Positions 8,230 to 18,300 of a stretch of DNA of 64,000 bases are shown piece after piece. The DNA comes from Mesorhizobium sp. WSM4313 (GTDB lineage: Bacteria; Pseudomonadota; Alphaproteobacteria; Rhizobiales; Rhizobiaceae), in contig NZ_NSFT01000001.1 of assembly GCF_002294725.1 (NCBI RefSeq), positions 496,001-560,000 on the forward strand, given 5' to 3'. Both the position numbers and the translations under genes were made by a program. The notes below the pieces were generated by a model, which did not search any database, was not told the DNA's origin, and saw only the letters and a list, made by a program, of their open reading frames with translations. Numbering within the stretch: position 1 is the first letter of the stretch; every line of letters starts with the position of its first letter.

Positions 8230-9662
8230 GGAAAAGTCTCCGTCGGGGGCAACAGACAGCCGGGATTCATCAGGCCCTTGGGGTCGAGGGCATTCTTCAG
8301 CGCCGCGACCATGCGGCGATGCGTCGGTGATAGTCCGGCCCAGAACTCCTTGCGGCGGCTGCGGCCGATGCCGTGCTCCGCGCTGATCGAGCCGCCGAGG
8401 CCGGCGGCGATTTCATAGAGCCCGGCGACGACCTCGGCACCACGCGCACGAGCCTCGTGCCCGGCAAGTTCGGCCGGCGGCAGCACGTTGAAATGGATGT
8501 TGCCGTCGCCGGCGTGGCCGTAGGCGAGGGGAAGCCAGCCGGGATGATCGTTTGCGACGAAGCGGCGGGCCTGCTTGATCAGGGCCGGGATGTCGGAAAT
8601 CTTCACCGACAGGTCGGTGCGCACATGATAGCCGCGCTTGGCCTGGCCTTCGACCAGGCCTTCGCGGATCGCCCAAAATCTCCTGGCCTGCGCGGTGCTC
8701 GCGGCGAGAACCGCGTCGGTCACCAGGCCGCTCTCCACCGCATCGCCGAGGAACCCGGCCAGCAGGCCGTTGAGATCGATGGCGGCGCTGGACGACAATT
8801 CGATCAGCACCTGGACGGGTGCCGGGACCGGCGCTCTCGTTGTGGGGTCGACCAGCCGGGCAAGCTCGATGCATTCGGCGCCGATGATCTCGAAAGCGGA
8901 GATCAGGTCCGAACAGTCGCGGCGTGCCCGGTTGAAGAGCGTGACGGCCGCTTCGAACGAGGCCAGGCCGAGATAGGCGGTCTCTGTCTTGGCCGGCTTC
9001 GGAAACAGCTTGACCTCGACACCGGTGATGATGCCCAGCGTGCCTTCCGAGCCGATGAAAAGCTGCTTCAAATCATAGCCGCTGTTGTTCTTGCGCAGAC
9101 CGGAGAAGCCGCTCCACAGCTCGCCATCCGCCAGCACCACTTCGAGGCCCAGGATCAGGTCGCGCGCCATGCCGTAGCGCAGCACGTTGACGCCGCCGGC
9201 GTTGGTGGCCGCATTGCCGCCGATCTGGCAACTGCCTTGCGCACCGAGCGCGAGCGGGAAAAGGCAATCCCGCGCCTCGCAGGCGTCCTTGATCGTCTGC
9301 AGCACGCAGCCTGCATCAGCACGCAGCGTGAAATTATCCGCATCGATCTGCCGGATGGCGTTCAGCCGCTCCAGGCTTAAGACAACCAGGCCGCCGCCTT
9401 TGCTGTCGATCGCGCCTGAGACCAGGCCGGTGTTGCCGCCCTGTGGAACGACGCCGAGTCCGAGCTCATTGCACAGGCGCATCAGCGCCTGCACCTCGGC
9501 TACCGAACCAGGTCGCAGCACGGCAAGAGCGTCACCCTGATAGTCGCCCGCCCAGTCGCCCAGATATTTCGCCATTCCAGCCGGCTCGACGGCAATGCCG
9601 TTTCGGCCGACGGCACCTTCCATGGCGCTGAGGATTTCCGGCGAGAGGCGATGAACGGTCAT
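8226..9662 (-). CDS. FAD-linked 2-hydroxyacid oxidase/dehydrogenase (GlcD/D-LDH type)
   Basis: A 478-residue flavoprotein of the VAO/PCMH family that oxidises D-2-hydroxy acids (D-lactate, glycolate, D-2-hydroxyglutarate). The FAD-binding part has VVPQGGNTGLVSGAI and GSCQIGGNAATNAGG, and the C-terminal FAD-oxidase C domain has AYGHAGDGNIHFNVLPP and SAEHGIGRSRR, whose His residues act in metal and substrate binding. It is the first gene of the leftward cluster and has a good promoter upstream. A role in oxidising an intermediate of the imported compound is inferred from context. Confidence 0.9.
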   Translation of the reverse strand: MTVHRLSPEILSAMEGAVGRNGIAVEPAGMAKYLGDWAGDYQGDALAVLRPGSVAEVQALMRLCNELGLGVVPQGGNTGLVSGAIDSKGGGLVVLSLERLNAIRQIDADNFTLRADAGCVLQTIKDACEARDCLFPLALGAQGSCQIGGNAATNAGGVNVLRYGMARDLILGLEVVLADGELWSGFSGLRKNNSGYDLKQLFIGSEGTLGIITGVEVKLFPKPAKTETAYLGLASFEAAVTLFNRARRDCSDLISAFEIIGAECIELARLVDPTTRAPVPAPVQVLIELSSSAAIDLNGLLAGFLGDAVESGLVTDAVLAASTAQARRFWAIREGLVEGQAKRGYHVRTDLSVKISDIPALIKQARRFVANDHPGWLPLAYGHAGDGNIHFNVLPPAELAGHEARARGAEVVAGLYEIAAGLGGSISAEHGIGRSRRKEFWAGLSPTHRRMVAALKNALDPKGLMNPGCLLPPTETFP

Positions 9663-9686
9663 GAAGGTTCATGTCTGGATATCGGG

Positions 9687-9698
9687 TGATACATATCA
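9687..9698. promoter_or_regulatory. Candidate operator for the GntR/FCD regulator
   Basis: TGATACATATCA is a five-base inverted repeat around a two-base centre in the control region between the oxidase and the M24 gene. It overlaps the -10 element of the leftward promoter, as expected of a repressor site. Assignment to the adjacent regulator is an inference from position. Confidence 0.5.
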
Positions 9699-9721
9699 TC
9701 CTACAACTTGCTTCGAGTCAA
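9693..9721 (-). promoter_or_regulatory. Promoter of the oxidase/regulator/transporter cluster
   Basis: On the reverse strand TTGACT (9721-9716) and TGATAT (9698-9693) are 17 bases apart, about 30 bases upstream of the oxidase ATG. Confidence 0.55.
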
Positions 9722-9845
9722 TCGCTCCCCGTTCTGCTAGGCCCTGCCCATGCATCGTCCTGGCCGATTGTCGCCGGTCAAAACCACCGCAATGGTGGAC
9801 GACAGGGCTTCGTCCCGCCCAGATCGATCCCGATGAGGAGAAAAG

Positions 9846-11024
9846 ATGATTGAGCTGCCTTTTGCCCGCGAAGAGTACCAGCGGCGGCTCGCAAGAATCC
9901 GCGCCGAGATGGCAAAGGGCGGCATCGAGCTCCTGATCGTCAACGACGTCGCCAACCAGCACTACATCACCGGTTATGACGGCTGGTCGTTCTACACGCC
10001 CCAGGTGGTGCTCGTGCCGATCGAGGACGCCGAGCCGGTCTGGATCGGCCGCGCCATGGATGCGGCCGGCGGGTTGCTGACGGCCTGGATGAAGCCGGAA
10101 AACGTGGTCGGATTTCCGGAAGACCATGTTCAGCGCGCCGATCGGCATCCCATGGACTGGATCGCGGCGTGGATCGTCGCCAAAGGCTGGGGCAGCCGCC
10201 ATATCGGCGTCGAGCTCGAAGCCTATTATTTTTCGCCGAAGGCACATGCGCGGCTCGTCGCCGGATTGCCCAATGCGAAATGGCACGACGCCGACCTGCT
10301 CGTGAACTGGATCCGCGCGGTGAAATCGGCGCCGGAAATCGCCTATCTGCGCAAGGCCTCGATGCTGGCCGAAGCAGCCGTCGCGCGAGCATTCGAAGTT
10401 ATCGCGCCGGGCGTGCGTGAATGCGACGCGATTGCTTCCATCCAGGCGGCGCAGATCGCCGGCAGCCTGGATTTCGCCGGCGACATCACGGCGCTGCCGC
10501 CGACGATCCTCGGCGGCGAAAACGCGTCCGCGCCGCACATCATGTGGAGCGACCGGCGGTTCGGGAAGGACGAAACGATCGCGCTCGAGCTTGCCGGCGT
10601 CTGCCGTCGCTATGCGGCGGGGCTCGCCAGGACGATGCAACTCGGCAAGACGCCGGCTCGCGTCGCAGACACAGCAAAGGCAGTGATCGAGGGCATGGAT
10701 GCGGTGCTCGAAACCGCACGTCCGGGAACGACCGCCGAAGCGGTCGAAGCTGCCTGGCGCAAGGTCATAGAGCGCCACGGGCTGAAGAAGGAATCGCGTA
10801 TCGGCTATTCCATCGGCGTCGCCTATCCGCCGGATTGGGGCGAGCATACGATCAGCCTGAGACCGGGCGACAAGACGGTGCTCCAACCCGGCAATGTCGT
10901 TCATTCCATCCTGGGCATGTGGATGGATGGCTGGGGTATCGAGATCAGCGAGACCATTCTGGTGACCGATACCGGCAACGAGACGCTGACGAGATTCCCG
11001 CGGGATATCCATGTCAAAGCCTGA
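9846..11024 (+). CDS. Creatinase-like M24 family protein (amidohydrolase/peptidase fold)
   Basis: A 392-residue protein with an N-terminal creatinase/prolidase domain (about 1-155) and a C-terminal pita-bread domain. The usual metal-binding Asp pair is replaced around ALELAGVCRRYAAGLART, and the region IGVAYPPDWGEHTISLRPGD matches the creatinase/ectoine-hydrolase type rather than metal aminopeptidases. It therefore probably hydrolyses a C-N bond in a small molecule without metals. GAGGAG precedes the ATG. It is divergent from the oxidase cluster and shares its control region. Ectoine hydrolase (DoeA/EutD) is one candidate identity, but the rest of that pathway is missing here. Confidence 0.75.
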   Translation: MIELPFAREEYQRRLARIRAEMAKGGIELLIVNDVANQHYITGYDGWSFYTPQVVLVPIEDAEPVWIGRAMDAAGGLLTAWMKPENVVGFPEDHVQRADRHPMDWIAAWIVAKGWGSRHIGVELEAYYFSPKAHARLVAGLPNAKWHDADLLVNWIRAVKSAPEIAYLRKASMLAEAAVARAFEVIAPGVRECDAIASIQAAQIAGSLDFAGDITALPPTILGGENASAPHIMWSDRRFGKDETIALELAGVCRRYAAGLARTMQLGKTPARVADTAKAVIEGMDAVLETARPGTTAEAVEAAWRKVIERHGLKKESRIGYSIGVAYPPDWGEHTISLRPGDKTVLQPGNVVHSILGMWMDGWGIEISETILVTDTGNETLTRFPRDIHVKA

Positions 11025-11113
11025 CTGGCCGGCGCGAGCCGCGGCCGATATCGATGCCGGGATTGTCGATCGGATGATCGAGATCGGACACGGCGCCGGT
11101 TTGGATCAGCCGG

Positions 11114-12427
11114 TCAAAGGTACTGCGCGACCTTCTTGCCAACGGTGAGGAAGCGCAGCGGGTCGACCGCTTCGCCATCGTGGCGCACTTCATAGTGCAG
11201 GTGCGGACCCGTCGAGCGGCCGCTGCTGCCGGTCTTGCCGATGACGTCGCCGGCGGCGAGCTTCTGGCCGACACTCACATCGATCTCGCTCAGATGTCCG
11301 TAGCGTGTGGCAAAGCCGTTGCCGTGGTCGACCTCGACCATGCGGCCGTAGCCGCCGGCCCAGCCGGCTCTTGTGACTACGCCGGCGGCGGTGACCTTGG
11401 CCGGCATGCCGATCGGCGCCCTGAAATCCATTCCCGTATGCAGGGCGGCGCTGCCCAGGATCGGATCGGTGCGCACGCCGAAGGGGCTGGTCACCGTGCG
11501 ACCCGGGGCGGGATTGGCGAGCGGCAGCTTGCGCGCCTCTTTCTTGATCTGGTCGAGCGCATCGAGCGCCTCGTCCAACTCCTTGACCTTGCTGTCGAAA
11601 CCCATGGTGGGATCAAGCGGAACCAGCGGGCCGCCGACATCGCTCTTGTTCAGTTCGCCGTCGACCGGCAGGCCGGCCGCTTCCAGTGCCTGCGCTATGG
11701 CATCGGCATTCTTGTAGGCGTTGTCGGCAAGCGTGGCGATGCGCGAAAGCTGCTGGCCCTCGATGGCCTTCAACGAAGCATTGATCGAGACGAACAGCTT
11801 GTCGGCGCGATCGGCCGCCGTTTCGCCGTCAAGCGGATCGGACCGTGTCGACCAGAGCGAGAAGGGCCTTGTATCGCCGGCGTCCAAGGATGCGACGGAA
11901 TAGGTCGGCGCCTGCGAAAGGCTGCCGGTGACCTCGGCGTGCTCGTCGGGCTTGGGTGCCATTGAGCCCGTCGCGGGCGTGTCGCCGACCTCGTTCTCGG
12001 CGCGCTCGAGGATCGGCCCGAGCCGTCCGTGCCGCTCGCTGAGCTGGGTCTGCCTGGCCAAGAGCTCGCTGACCTTGGTCTCCATCAGCTGCTGATCGAG
12101 AAGCTGGCGGCTGGTGATGCGGTCGACCTGGGCACGAAGGGCCGAGATGCGGTCCTCATAGGCCTGCTGCATGCGCGCCTGCCTTGCCGTCGTGGCGCCG
12201 ATCAGGTCGTCGCGCAGCACCAGATAGGAAGTCGCGAGCAGATAGCCGATGGCGATCGCCGCCAGAGCCGAGCCGATGAAGGCGGCGAGCCAGGGGCGGA
12301 TGGTGAAATGCCTGATCTCGTCGCCCCGGGCGATGATGACCGTGTGCGGTTCCTTACGCCTGCCGAAGACAGCTGACTGACCGGTTGGTTTCACGGGGAC
12401 CAAGCTTTCGTTACGGACCAACGACAA
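11114..12427 (-). CDS. M23 family metallopeptidase (membrane-anchored peptidoglycan endopeptidase)
   Basis: A 437-residue envelope protein. A single membrane segment lies near residues 45-67, followed by a coiled-coil region (about 75-150), a low-complexity linker, and a C-terminal LytM/M23 domain. The Zn site is visible as HTGMDFRAP and HLHYEVRH, with YGHLSEIDVSVGQKL between them. Such enzymes cut peptide cross-bridges in peptidoglycan or act as regulators of amidases. It stands alone and is convergent with the M24 gene. Since the catalytic residues are intact, an active enzyme is likely. Confidence 0.88.
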   Translation of the reverse strand: MSLVRNESLVPVKPTGQSAVFGRRKEPHTVIIARGDEIRHFTIRPWLAAFIGSALAAIAIGYLLATSYLVLRDDLIGATTARQARMQQAYEDRISALRAQVDRITSRQLLDQQLMETKVSELLARQTQLSERHGRLGPILERAENEVGDTPATGSMAPKPDEHAEVTGSLSQAPTYSVASLDAGDTRPFSLWSTRSDPLDGETAADRADKLFVSINASLKAIEGQQLSRIATLADNAYKNADAIAQALEAAGLPVDGELNKSDVGGPLVPLDPTMGFDSKVKELDEALDALDQIKKEARKLPLANPAPGRTVTSPFGVRTDPILGSAALHTGMDFRAPIGMPAKVTAAGVVTRAGWAGGYGRMVEVDHGNGFATRYGHLSEIDVSVGQKLAAGDVIGKTGSSGRSTGPHLHYEVRHDGEAVDPLRFLTVGKKVAQYL

Positions 12428-12680
12428 GCCTGATTACACATTATTAGGGTTAACAAAGGCTTGCCGTGTCGACCGCGCGGCGCCGGATGCACGCAGTGCG
12501 GGCACGAGGTTGCGCGAAAATCTTCAGGACGCGGACGCCATGTCGCGTTGGCGATGAGCACTAAAGTTCTGCCAGGAGCAGCCTGTAGCTCGCAGAGTAA
12601 GGCTCGGGTTTCTTAACTGTCTTCGATTGCGTTTAGTTGACGTTTTTCGAGTAAAGGCGTGTTGGTATTTGGGATTCAAC

Positions 12681-13694
12681 GTGGCGGTGGGAATGCTGGG
12701 CGATCTGGTTGGCAAGATCCTCGACAAGATTTCGGGCACCAGTCTGCTGGCGACCGGGCTTTTGCTGCTGACTGCCTTTGTCAGCGCGCTTGTGGCCTAT
12801 TGGCGCGCGGTCGAGGAGAAGAGCTGGAAGGAGTTTTTCGAGTTCGCCATCCCGCGTGAGGTCATCACCCATCCTTCCGCGAAGGCCGACCTGCTGTTCT
12901 GGATCACGAAGAAGGCCCTGATGCCTTTCCTGATGCTGCCCGCCGGAATCGTCTTCGTCACGGTGGTGGGGTACGGGACCAACTGGTTGTTTTCGACACT
13001 GTTCCACTTCCAGCCGCCTCTGACCCAGGGGCCGGCAGGGCCGGTGACGGTTCTGATCTTCACCGTCAGCATGCTCCTGGCCTACGACATTTCCTATTAC
13101 CTCTATCATGTCGCCCAGCATCGCTATCCGCTGCTTTGGGAACTGCACAAGGTGCATCACTCGGCCGAGGTGATGGTCGGGATCACCAAGGACCGGGTCC
13201 ATCCGCTCGACGAGTTGATGAACCGAGCTTGGGACGGCATCGTCGTGGGGCTCTGCTTCGGCATCTGGTCGCTGATTTCGCTGAACCTTGTCGAACTGAC
13301 CGTTTTTGGCGTCAACGTGTATGTCATGCGTAACATCCTGATGATGGATTTCGTCAGGCACACGCATTTCAAGATCTCGTTCGGCCCGCTCAACAATTTG
13401 ATCCTGTGTCCTCACTGGCATCAGTTGCATCACAGCGTCGATCCGCGCCACTACGACAAGAACTTCGGGCTGCTCTTCTCGTTCTGGGACCGGCTCTTCG
13501 GAACATTGTGTGTGCCGAGGCCTGACGAGGACTTCAAGTTCGGACTGGTCGATCGCGATGTGCGCGACTATCAGTCGCTCGCAGGCCTTTACCTCATGCC
13601 GTTGAGGCGGATGTGGGGACATATCGCCAGGCGCATCCGGCCCCGAAAGCCACGGTCACGCACCTCGCGAGCCTCGGAGGGGACACGCCCATGA
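12681..13694 (+). CDS. Sterol desaturase/fatty acid hydroxylase family protein
   Basis: A 337-residue membrane di-iron oxygenase. After several hydrophobic segments it shows the three histidine clusters of the family: YHVAQH, HKVHH and the downstream HWHQLHH. Members hydroxylate or desaturate lipid chains using O2. The start is uncertain: GTG at 12681 has GGGATT upstream, while the ATG at 12693 has no room for a ribosome site. Its stop overlaps the start of the acyltransferase as ATGA, so the two are co-translated. The lipid substrate is unknown. Confidence 0.82.
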   Translation: MAVGMLGDLVGKILDKISGTSLLATGLLLLTAFVSALVAYWRAVEEKSWKEFFEFAIPREVITHPSAKADLLFWITKKALMPFLMLPAGIVFVTVVGYGTNWLFSTLFHFQPPLTQGPAGPVTVLIFTVSMLLAYDISYYLYHVAQHRYPLLWELHKVHHSAEVMVGITKDRVHPLDELMNRAWDGIVVGLCFGIWSLISLNLVELTVFGVNVYVMRNILMMDFVRHTHFKISFGPLNNLILCPHWHQLHHSVDPRHYDKNFGLLFSFWDRLFGTLCVPRPDEDFKFGLVDRDVRDYQSLAGLYLMPLRRMWGHIARRIRPRKPRSRTSRASEGTRP

Positions 13695-14827
13695 ACGCTC
13701 CCGTTGTTCTCGCAATCCCGCGGACACGCACCTTCGAAGTCGTGACAACGGCGGCGCGCCTTGCCGAGATCGCACCGGCCTGGAGCGCGCTCTGGCACCG
13801 GGCTGGCGGGCTTGTCTTCCAGCACCCGGATTGGATCGCGGCCTGGTGGCGCACCACCCCGCAGCCGGAGCGGCGCGCGCTCAGGATTGGGCTTGCCTGG
13901 AACGGCGACCGGCTCGATGGCGTGATAGCGCTCGCGACCTTCAGGCGTTCCGGCATCCGCGTACTCGAATGGGCGGCGAAGGATCACAGTGACTATGGCG
14001 ACGCGCTGGTTGCACCTGACAGCGACCCGCGGGCGATCTTCCGCCTCTGGCAGTATGTTTTTAACCAGGGTGGCTTCGACCTGATCTATCTCAACCGACT
14101 GCTACCGGATGCCGGTGTTCATGCCCTGCTGGAACCGGCTCATGGCAAGGCGCTTCGGCCCAACCACCGCACTGAACTTAGCTATCGTGTTGCTGGCTCC
14201 TGGCAGGGTGGCGCGGAATGGTTCGAGACGTTGTCCAAGAAGGGCCGGCAGAATTATCGTCGCGGCCGCAAGTTCATGGAAGAAAGCGGTGCATTGCGTT
14301 TCCGGCTGCTGGATGCGGAGGACCCGCGCGAACCGGTGCTCGAGCGCGTCGCGACGCTGAAGCGCCTCTGGCTCGCTCGCCATGGTCGTGCCTCGGATCT
14401 GTTCGACAAGGGCTCGCCGGTTCTCGCCGCGCTTATTTCGGTGCTGGCCGACCTCGGGCTGTTGCGCATCTTCGTGCTGGAGCTTGACGACACGATCGTC
14501 GCCGTCTCGATCAATTTCGAGCAGCACGGCACGATGATGGCCTTCGTCACCACCTATGATCCCGAATACGAGCGCGCCTCGCCGGGTATGGTACTGATGA
14601 TGGACTATATCCAATGGTCGTTCGACCGCGGCCTTGCCACGATTGATTTTCTCTGCGGCGGCGAGGATTTCAAGCGGCGCTTTGCCACGCAATCAGTCAC
14701 GCTGTCGTCCATGATGGGCGCGCGCGGCTTGCGTGGCCATCTTGCCGCGCTGGCCGATCAGGTGAGCCATCGTTCGAAATCCTGGAGGACGCGGCGGCAG
14801 CTGAAGACCGAGGCATCTGACGAGTAG
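13691..14827 (+). CDS. CelD/BcsL-like GNAT-family acyltransferase
   Basis: A 378-residue protein of the CelD/Acetyltransf_6 type, a GNAT fold related to FemAB enzymes. It begins TFEVVTTAARLAEIAPAW and contains FQHPDWIAAWW, SKKGRQNYRRGRKFMEE and TIDFLCGGEDFKRRFA, all common in this group. Members are linked to exopolysaccharide or cell-surface lipid acylation. GGAGGGG precedes the ATG and the start overlaps the hydroxylase stop. The pairing suggests a surface-lipid or polysaccharide modification, which is an inference. Confidence 0.75.
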   Translation: MNAPVVLAIPRTRTFEVVTTAARLAEIAPAWSALWHRAGGLVFQHPDWIAAWWRTTPQPERRALRIGLAWNGDRLDGVIALATFRRSGIRVLEWAAKDHSDYGDALVAPDSDPRAIFRLWQYVFNQGGFDLIYLNRLLPDAGVHALLEPAHGKALRPNHRTELSYRVAGSWQGGAEWFETLSKKGRQNYRRGRKFMEESGALRFRLLDAEDPREPVLERVATLKRLWLARHGRASDLFDKGSPVLAALISVLADLGLLRIFVLELDDTIVAVSINFEQHGTMMAFVTTYDPEYERASPGMVLMMDYIQWSFDRGLATIDFLCGGEDFKRRFATQSVTLSSMMGARGLRGHLAALADQVSHRSKSWRTRRQLKTEASDE

Positions 14828-14859
14828 TTGTCGATTGCTTTGGCGGGCTTTGGCGACGC

Positions 14860-15327
14860 TCAGAGCGCGCGAACGGCTTCCAGCACGGCCTCGGCATGGC
14901 CTTTGACGCGAACCTTGCGCCAGACGCGGGCGATCCGCCCGTCCTTGCCGATCAGGAAGGTGGCGCGCTCGACGCCCATATATTTGCGCCCGTACATCGT
15001 CTTCTCGACCCACAAATGATAGGCCTCGATCACTTTGCGCTCCTCGTCGGCGATGAGATCGACCGTGAGATCGTGCTTCGCCTTGAATTTGTCGTGTTTC
15101 TTCGCGCTATCAGGCGACAGCCCGATCACCACGGCACCGGCCTTCTCGAACTCCGGCTTCAACTGCGAGAAGCTGATGGCCTCGGCGGTGCAGCTTGTGG
15201 TGTCGTCCTGCGGATAGAAGTAAAGTACAACTGGCTTGCCCAGGAACGCCGCGAGGCTGAGAGAGCCGCCGCCGTCACGCGGAAGATCGAATTGCGGCGC
15301 TGCGTCGCCCACCTCGAGGTCAGCCAT
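14860..15327 (-). CDS. bcp: Thioredoxin-dependent peroxiredoxin (Bcp/PrxQ type, single Cys)
   Basis: A 155-residue peroxiredoxin that reduces H2O2 and organic hydroperoxides. The peroxidatic Cys46 lies in DDTTSCTAEA. It is the only cysteine in the protein, so the resolving Cys five residues downstream that defines many Bcp enzymes is absent. It must rely on an external thiol for resolution. The gene is divergent from the large AsmA-like gene, leaving only a short shared control region. Confidence 0.9.
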   Translation of the reverse strand: MADLEVGDAAPQFDLPRDGGGSLSLAAFLGKPVVLYFYPQDDTTSCTAEAISFSQLKPEFEKAGAVVIGLSPDSAKKHDKFKAKHDLTVDLIADEERKVIEAYHLWVEKTMYGRKYMGVERATFLIGKDGRIARVWRKVRVKGHAEAVLEAVRAL

Positions 15328-15374
15328 ATCGATGCCCTTGTTTGCGGTTACGCGCGGGAAATCATCGATATAAC

Positions 15375-18300
15375 GTGAGGCGGGGATTCGTCCACGACGA
15401 GTTCGTCACAACGGAATATTGCTTGGATCAGGAAGAACCGCAGCACGAGAAGATCAGGTTCAGGCGTGACGAGATCACCGACCTGGCGAGGCTTCCGTCC
15501 GCGTGCAGCGTGCCGCCGCTCGGCCGGGCAGCCGTGCGGCGGCGTTTCCGCGTCCTCGGCCGGGTGTTTGCCGGGTTTTGCGCGCTCATGCTTCTGGCGG
15601 CGGCGGGTGTCTATGTCCTCGGCGCCTCCGGCATCGGCACGGAGCGCCTGCGGACTGAGGCGGAGACAGCCATCGAGAAGCTGGCCGGCATCGATGTCAA
15701 CGTCGCCGTCGGCCCGGCTCGGCTGACGCTCGACGGGTCGAGCTTCGTCGCCCTGCAGGTGAACGATGTCAGCCTGAAGACGGCCGACGGCAAGCCGATG
15801 GCCGATATCGGACGCGTACGTTTCGGCATGCGCCTTCTGCCGCTGCTTTCGGGCGACGTCCGGCTGACGAGCGCCAGATTTTCCGATGCCCATATCGTGG
15901 TGGGGGCCATGCCCTCCGGAGGCAGCGACTGGACGGCGGCGCTGCGCAACGCGGATGGCCTTGTCGACCCGGAGAAAGTGTCGGCGGCGGTGTTTTCAGG
16001 CGTCAACGGCGCGCTTGATGCCGTGCGCGAGGACTCGATGCGGCAGATCGATCTGCGCAATGTCGAGTTCAAGCTGCCGGACGCCGGACCGGTCAAGCGC
16101 GTGACCATCGCCTCGGCGACCGTCGCGCAGACAGGCGCGGGACGCATGCAGGTTTCCTACGATGCCGATGTCGATGGCCGGCACGCGACTTTGACCGCCT
16201 CGGCGACGCGCGATGCGACGGCAAGGCGCATTTCGTCGCTGGACGCCAATCTCGAGATAGAAGGCGCCCCCGGCAAGGGCAGTTCGACCGAGGCCGCCCC
16301 GGCCGATGGCGCCAAGCTGGGTTCGATCGCATTGAAGCTTTCGGGCTCGGAAGCGTCGGGCGACAACCCGTCGCGCCTCGCGGCTTCGCTCTCCCTCAAC
16401 GGTTCGGTGCTCGACCTGGGCGAGCGCGGGCTGCTACCGACCGATGTCGAAGCCGATGCCACGCTGGTGGCCGGTTCAAACAAGATCTCGGTCGACCGGC
16501 TGCTGATCAGGAGCAGCCGCTCCAGCTTCAACTTTGCCGGATCGATCGGGCCGAAGCCGGCAGCTGCGGGGGAGGAGCCCGCCTACCGCTATGATCTCAC
16601 CAGCGACGGCTCGACGCTGGCGCCTTCGGAATCGCAGGAACCGGCGCTTCAGTTCCTGGCCCGTATCGCCGGTGTCTACCAGCCGAAGAGCCGCAAGCTC
16701 GTTGCCGAGCAGATCGGCGTGCGCTCCGGCGGACCGGGCGAGGTACTGGGCGCGGCCACCGTCGCCTTCATCGACCACGGCCCGCCAGGGGTATCGCTGT
16801 CGCTCAACGTGCATGACATGCCAGTCTCGCATGTCAAGCAATTGTGGCCGTGGTTCTCGGCCCGCAACGCGCGGCTTTGGGTGCTGGGCAACTTGTTCGG
16901 CGGCACGGTGACCGACGCCAATCTGCAGTTCCAGGTCGCGCCGGGGCGCCTCGGCAACGGCGTGCCGCTTACCGGCGATGAAGTATTCGGCCGTTTCCAG
17001 ATCGAAGGATCGCGCTTCGATACCGCCGGGCGCATCCCGCCGGTCCGCGACGCCGTCGGCGCGGTTGCGTTCCATGGTAACGATGTCGATATCGCGCTCT
17101 CCTCGGGCAGCGTCTATATGCCGAGCGGCCGCACCGTGGCGGCAAGCGGCGGCACGCTGACGGTCAAGAATGCAAACCGACCGATTGTGATCGGGGGGCT
17201 CGACATCGACGTGGCGGGCGAGGCGCCGGCGATCGCCGAACTGGCCTCCTATGAGCCGATCAATGCCATGCGCCATGTCGGACTGGCCCCGGAAGACCTG
17301 TCCGGCACCGTCACCGGCCATGTCAGAGCGGACATTCCGCTGACCAAGGGCATGGACACCTCGAAGCTAGATTGGCTGGTTTCGCTCGATTATCGGGACC
17401 TGTCGCTGGCGAAGCCTTTCGAGGACCAGACCGTGACCGACGCCGATGGCTCGATCACCGTCGGGCCAAAGCAGGCGGTGATTTCCGCCGAGGCCAAGCT
17501 CAACGGCATTCCGGCCGACCTCGATCTCGTCGAGCCGCTCGCCGACGACGGGCCGGCGCGAAGCCGCAAGGTTACGCTGGTCCTCGACGACAAGACGCGC
17601 AACGCCAGCATGCCTGGACTGTCGGCCCTGCTGTCGGGAACCATCAAGGTGGCGATCGACAAGAGCGGCGAGGGCGCCCAGCAGGTTTCGGCGGACCTGA
17701 CCAATGCCAGGCTCGACATTCCGTGGGCGGGCTGGAGCAAGGGCGCCGGCATTCCCGCCAAGGTCGCTTTCGACATGGCGAAGTCCGGCAGCACCACCAC
17801 ATTGACCGATTTCGCTCTCGACGGAAAAAGCTTCTCGATCGACGGCAATGTGACGCTGGTCAACGGCTCGCTGTCCGCGGCCCGCTTCAGCAAAGTCGCG
17901 TTGAACAGAGGCGACGACATCGCCGTTTCGGTCAAGCGTTCAGGCAAGAGCTACGCTGTCGATGTCAGCGGCGCGTCGCTCGACGCCCGCTCGCTGATCA
18001 AACAGTTCACCTCGGATGTCGATACAGCCACGAAGGGCGCCGGCAGCGACGCGATCTCGGTGAGCGCCGATGTGACATCGCTGACCGGTTTTCATGACGA
18101 GGTGCTCTCCAACCTCAAGCTCGAATACAGCGCCGCCGGATCGCGGGTGAATGGGCTAAACGTCACCGCCGCGGCAAGCTCGGGCGCCGCGATCACGATC
18201 AACAACACCACCAGCGAAGGCGGCCGCGTGCTCAGGGTGAAGTCTGCCGATGCCGGCGCGATCCTGCGTTTCCTCAATGTCTACGAGCATATGGAAGGCG

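Noticed and set aside
9846..11024. Xaa-Pro aminopeptidase
   Set aside because: The metal-binding residues expected of an active aminopeptidase are not kept; a creatinase-like enzyme is a better reading.
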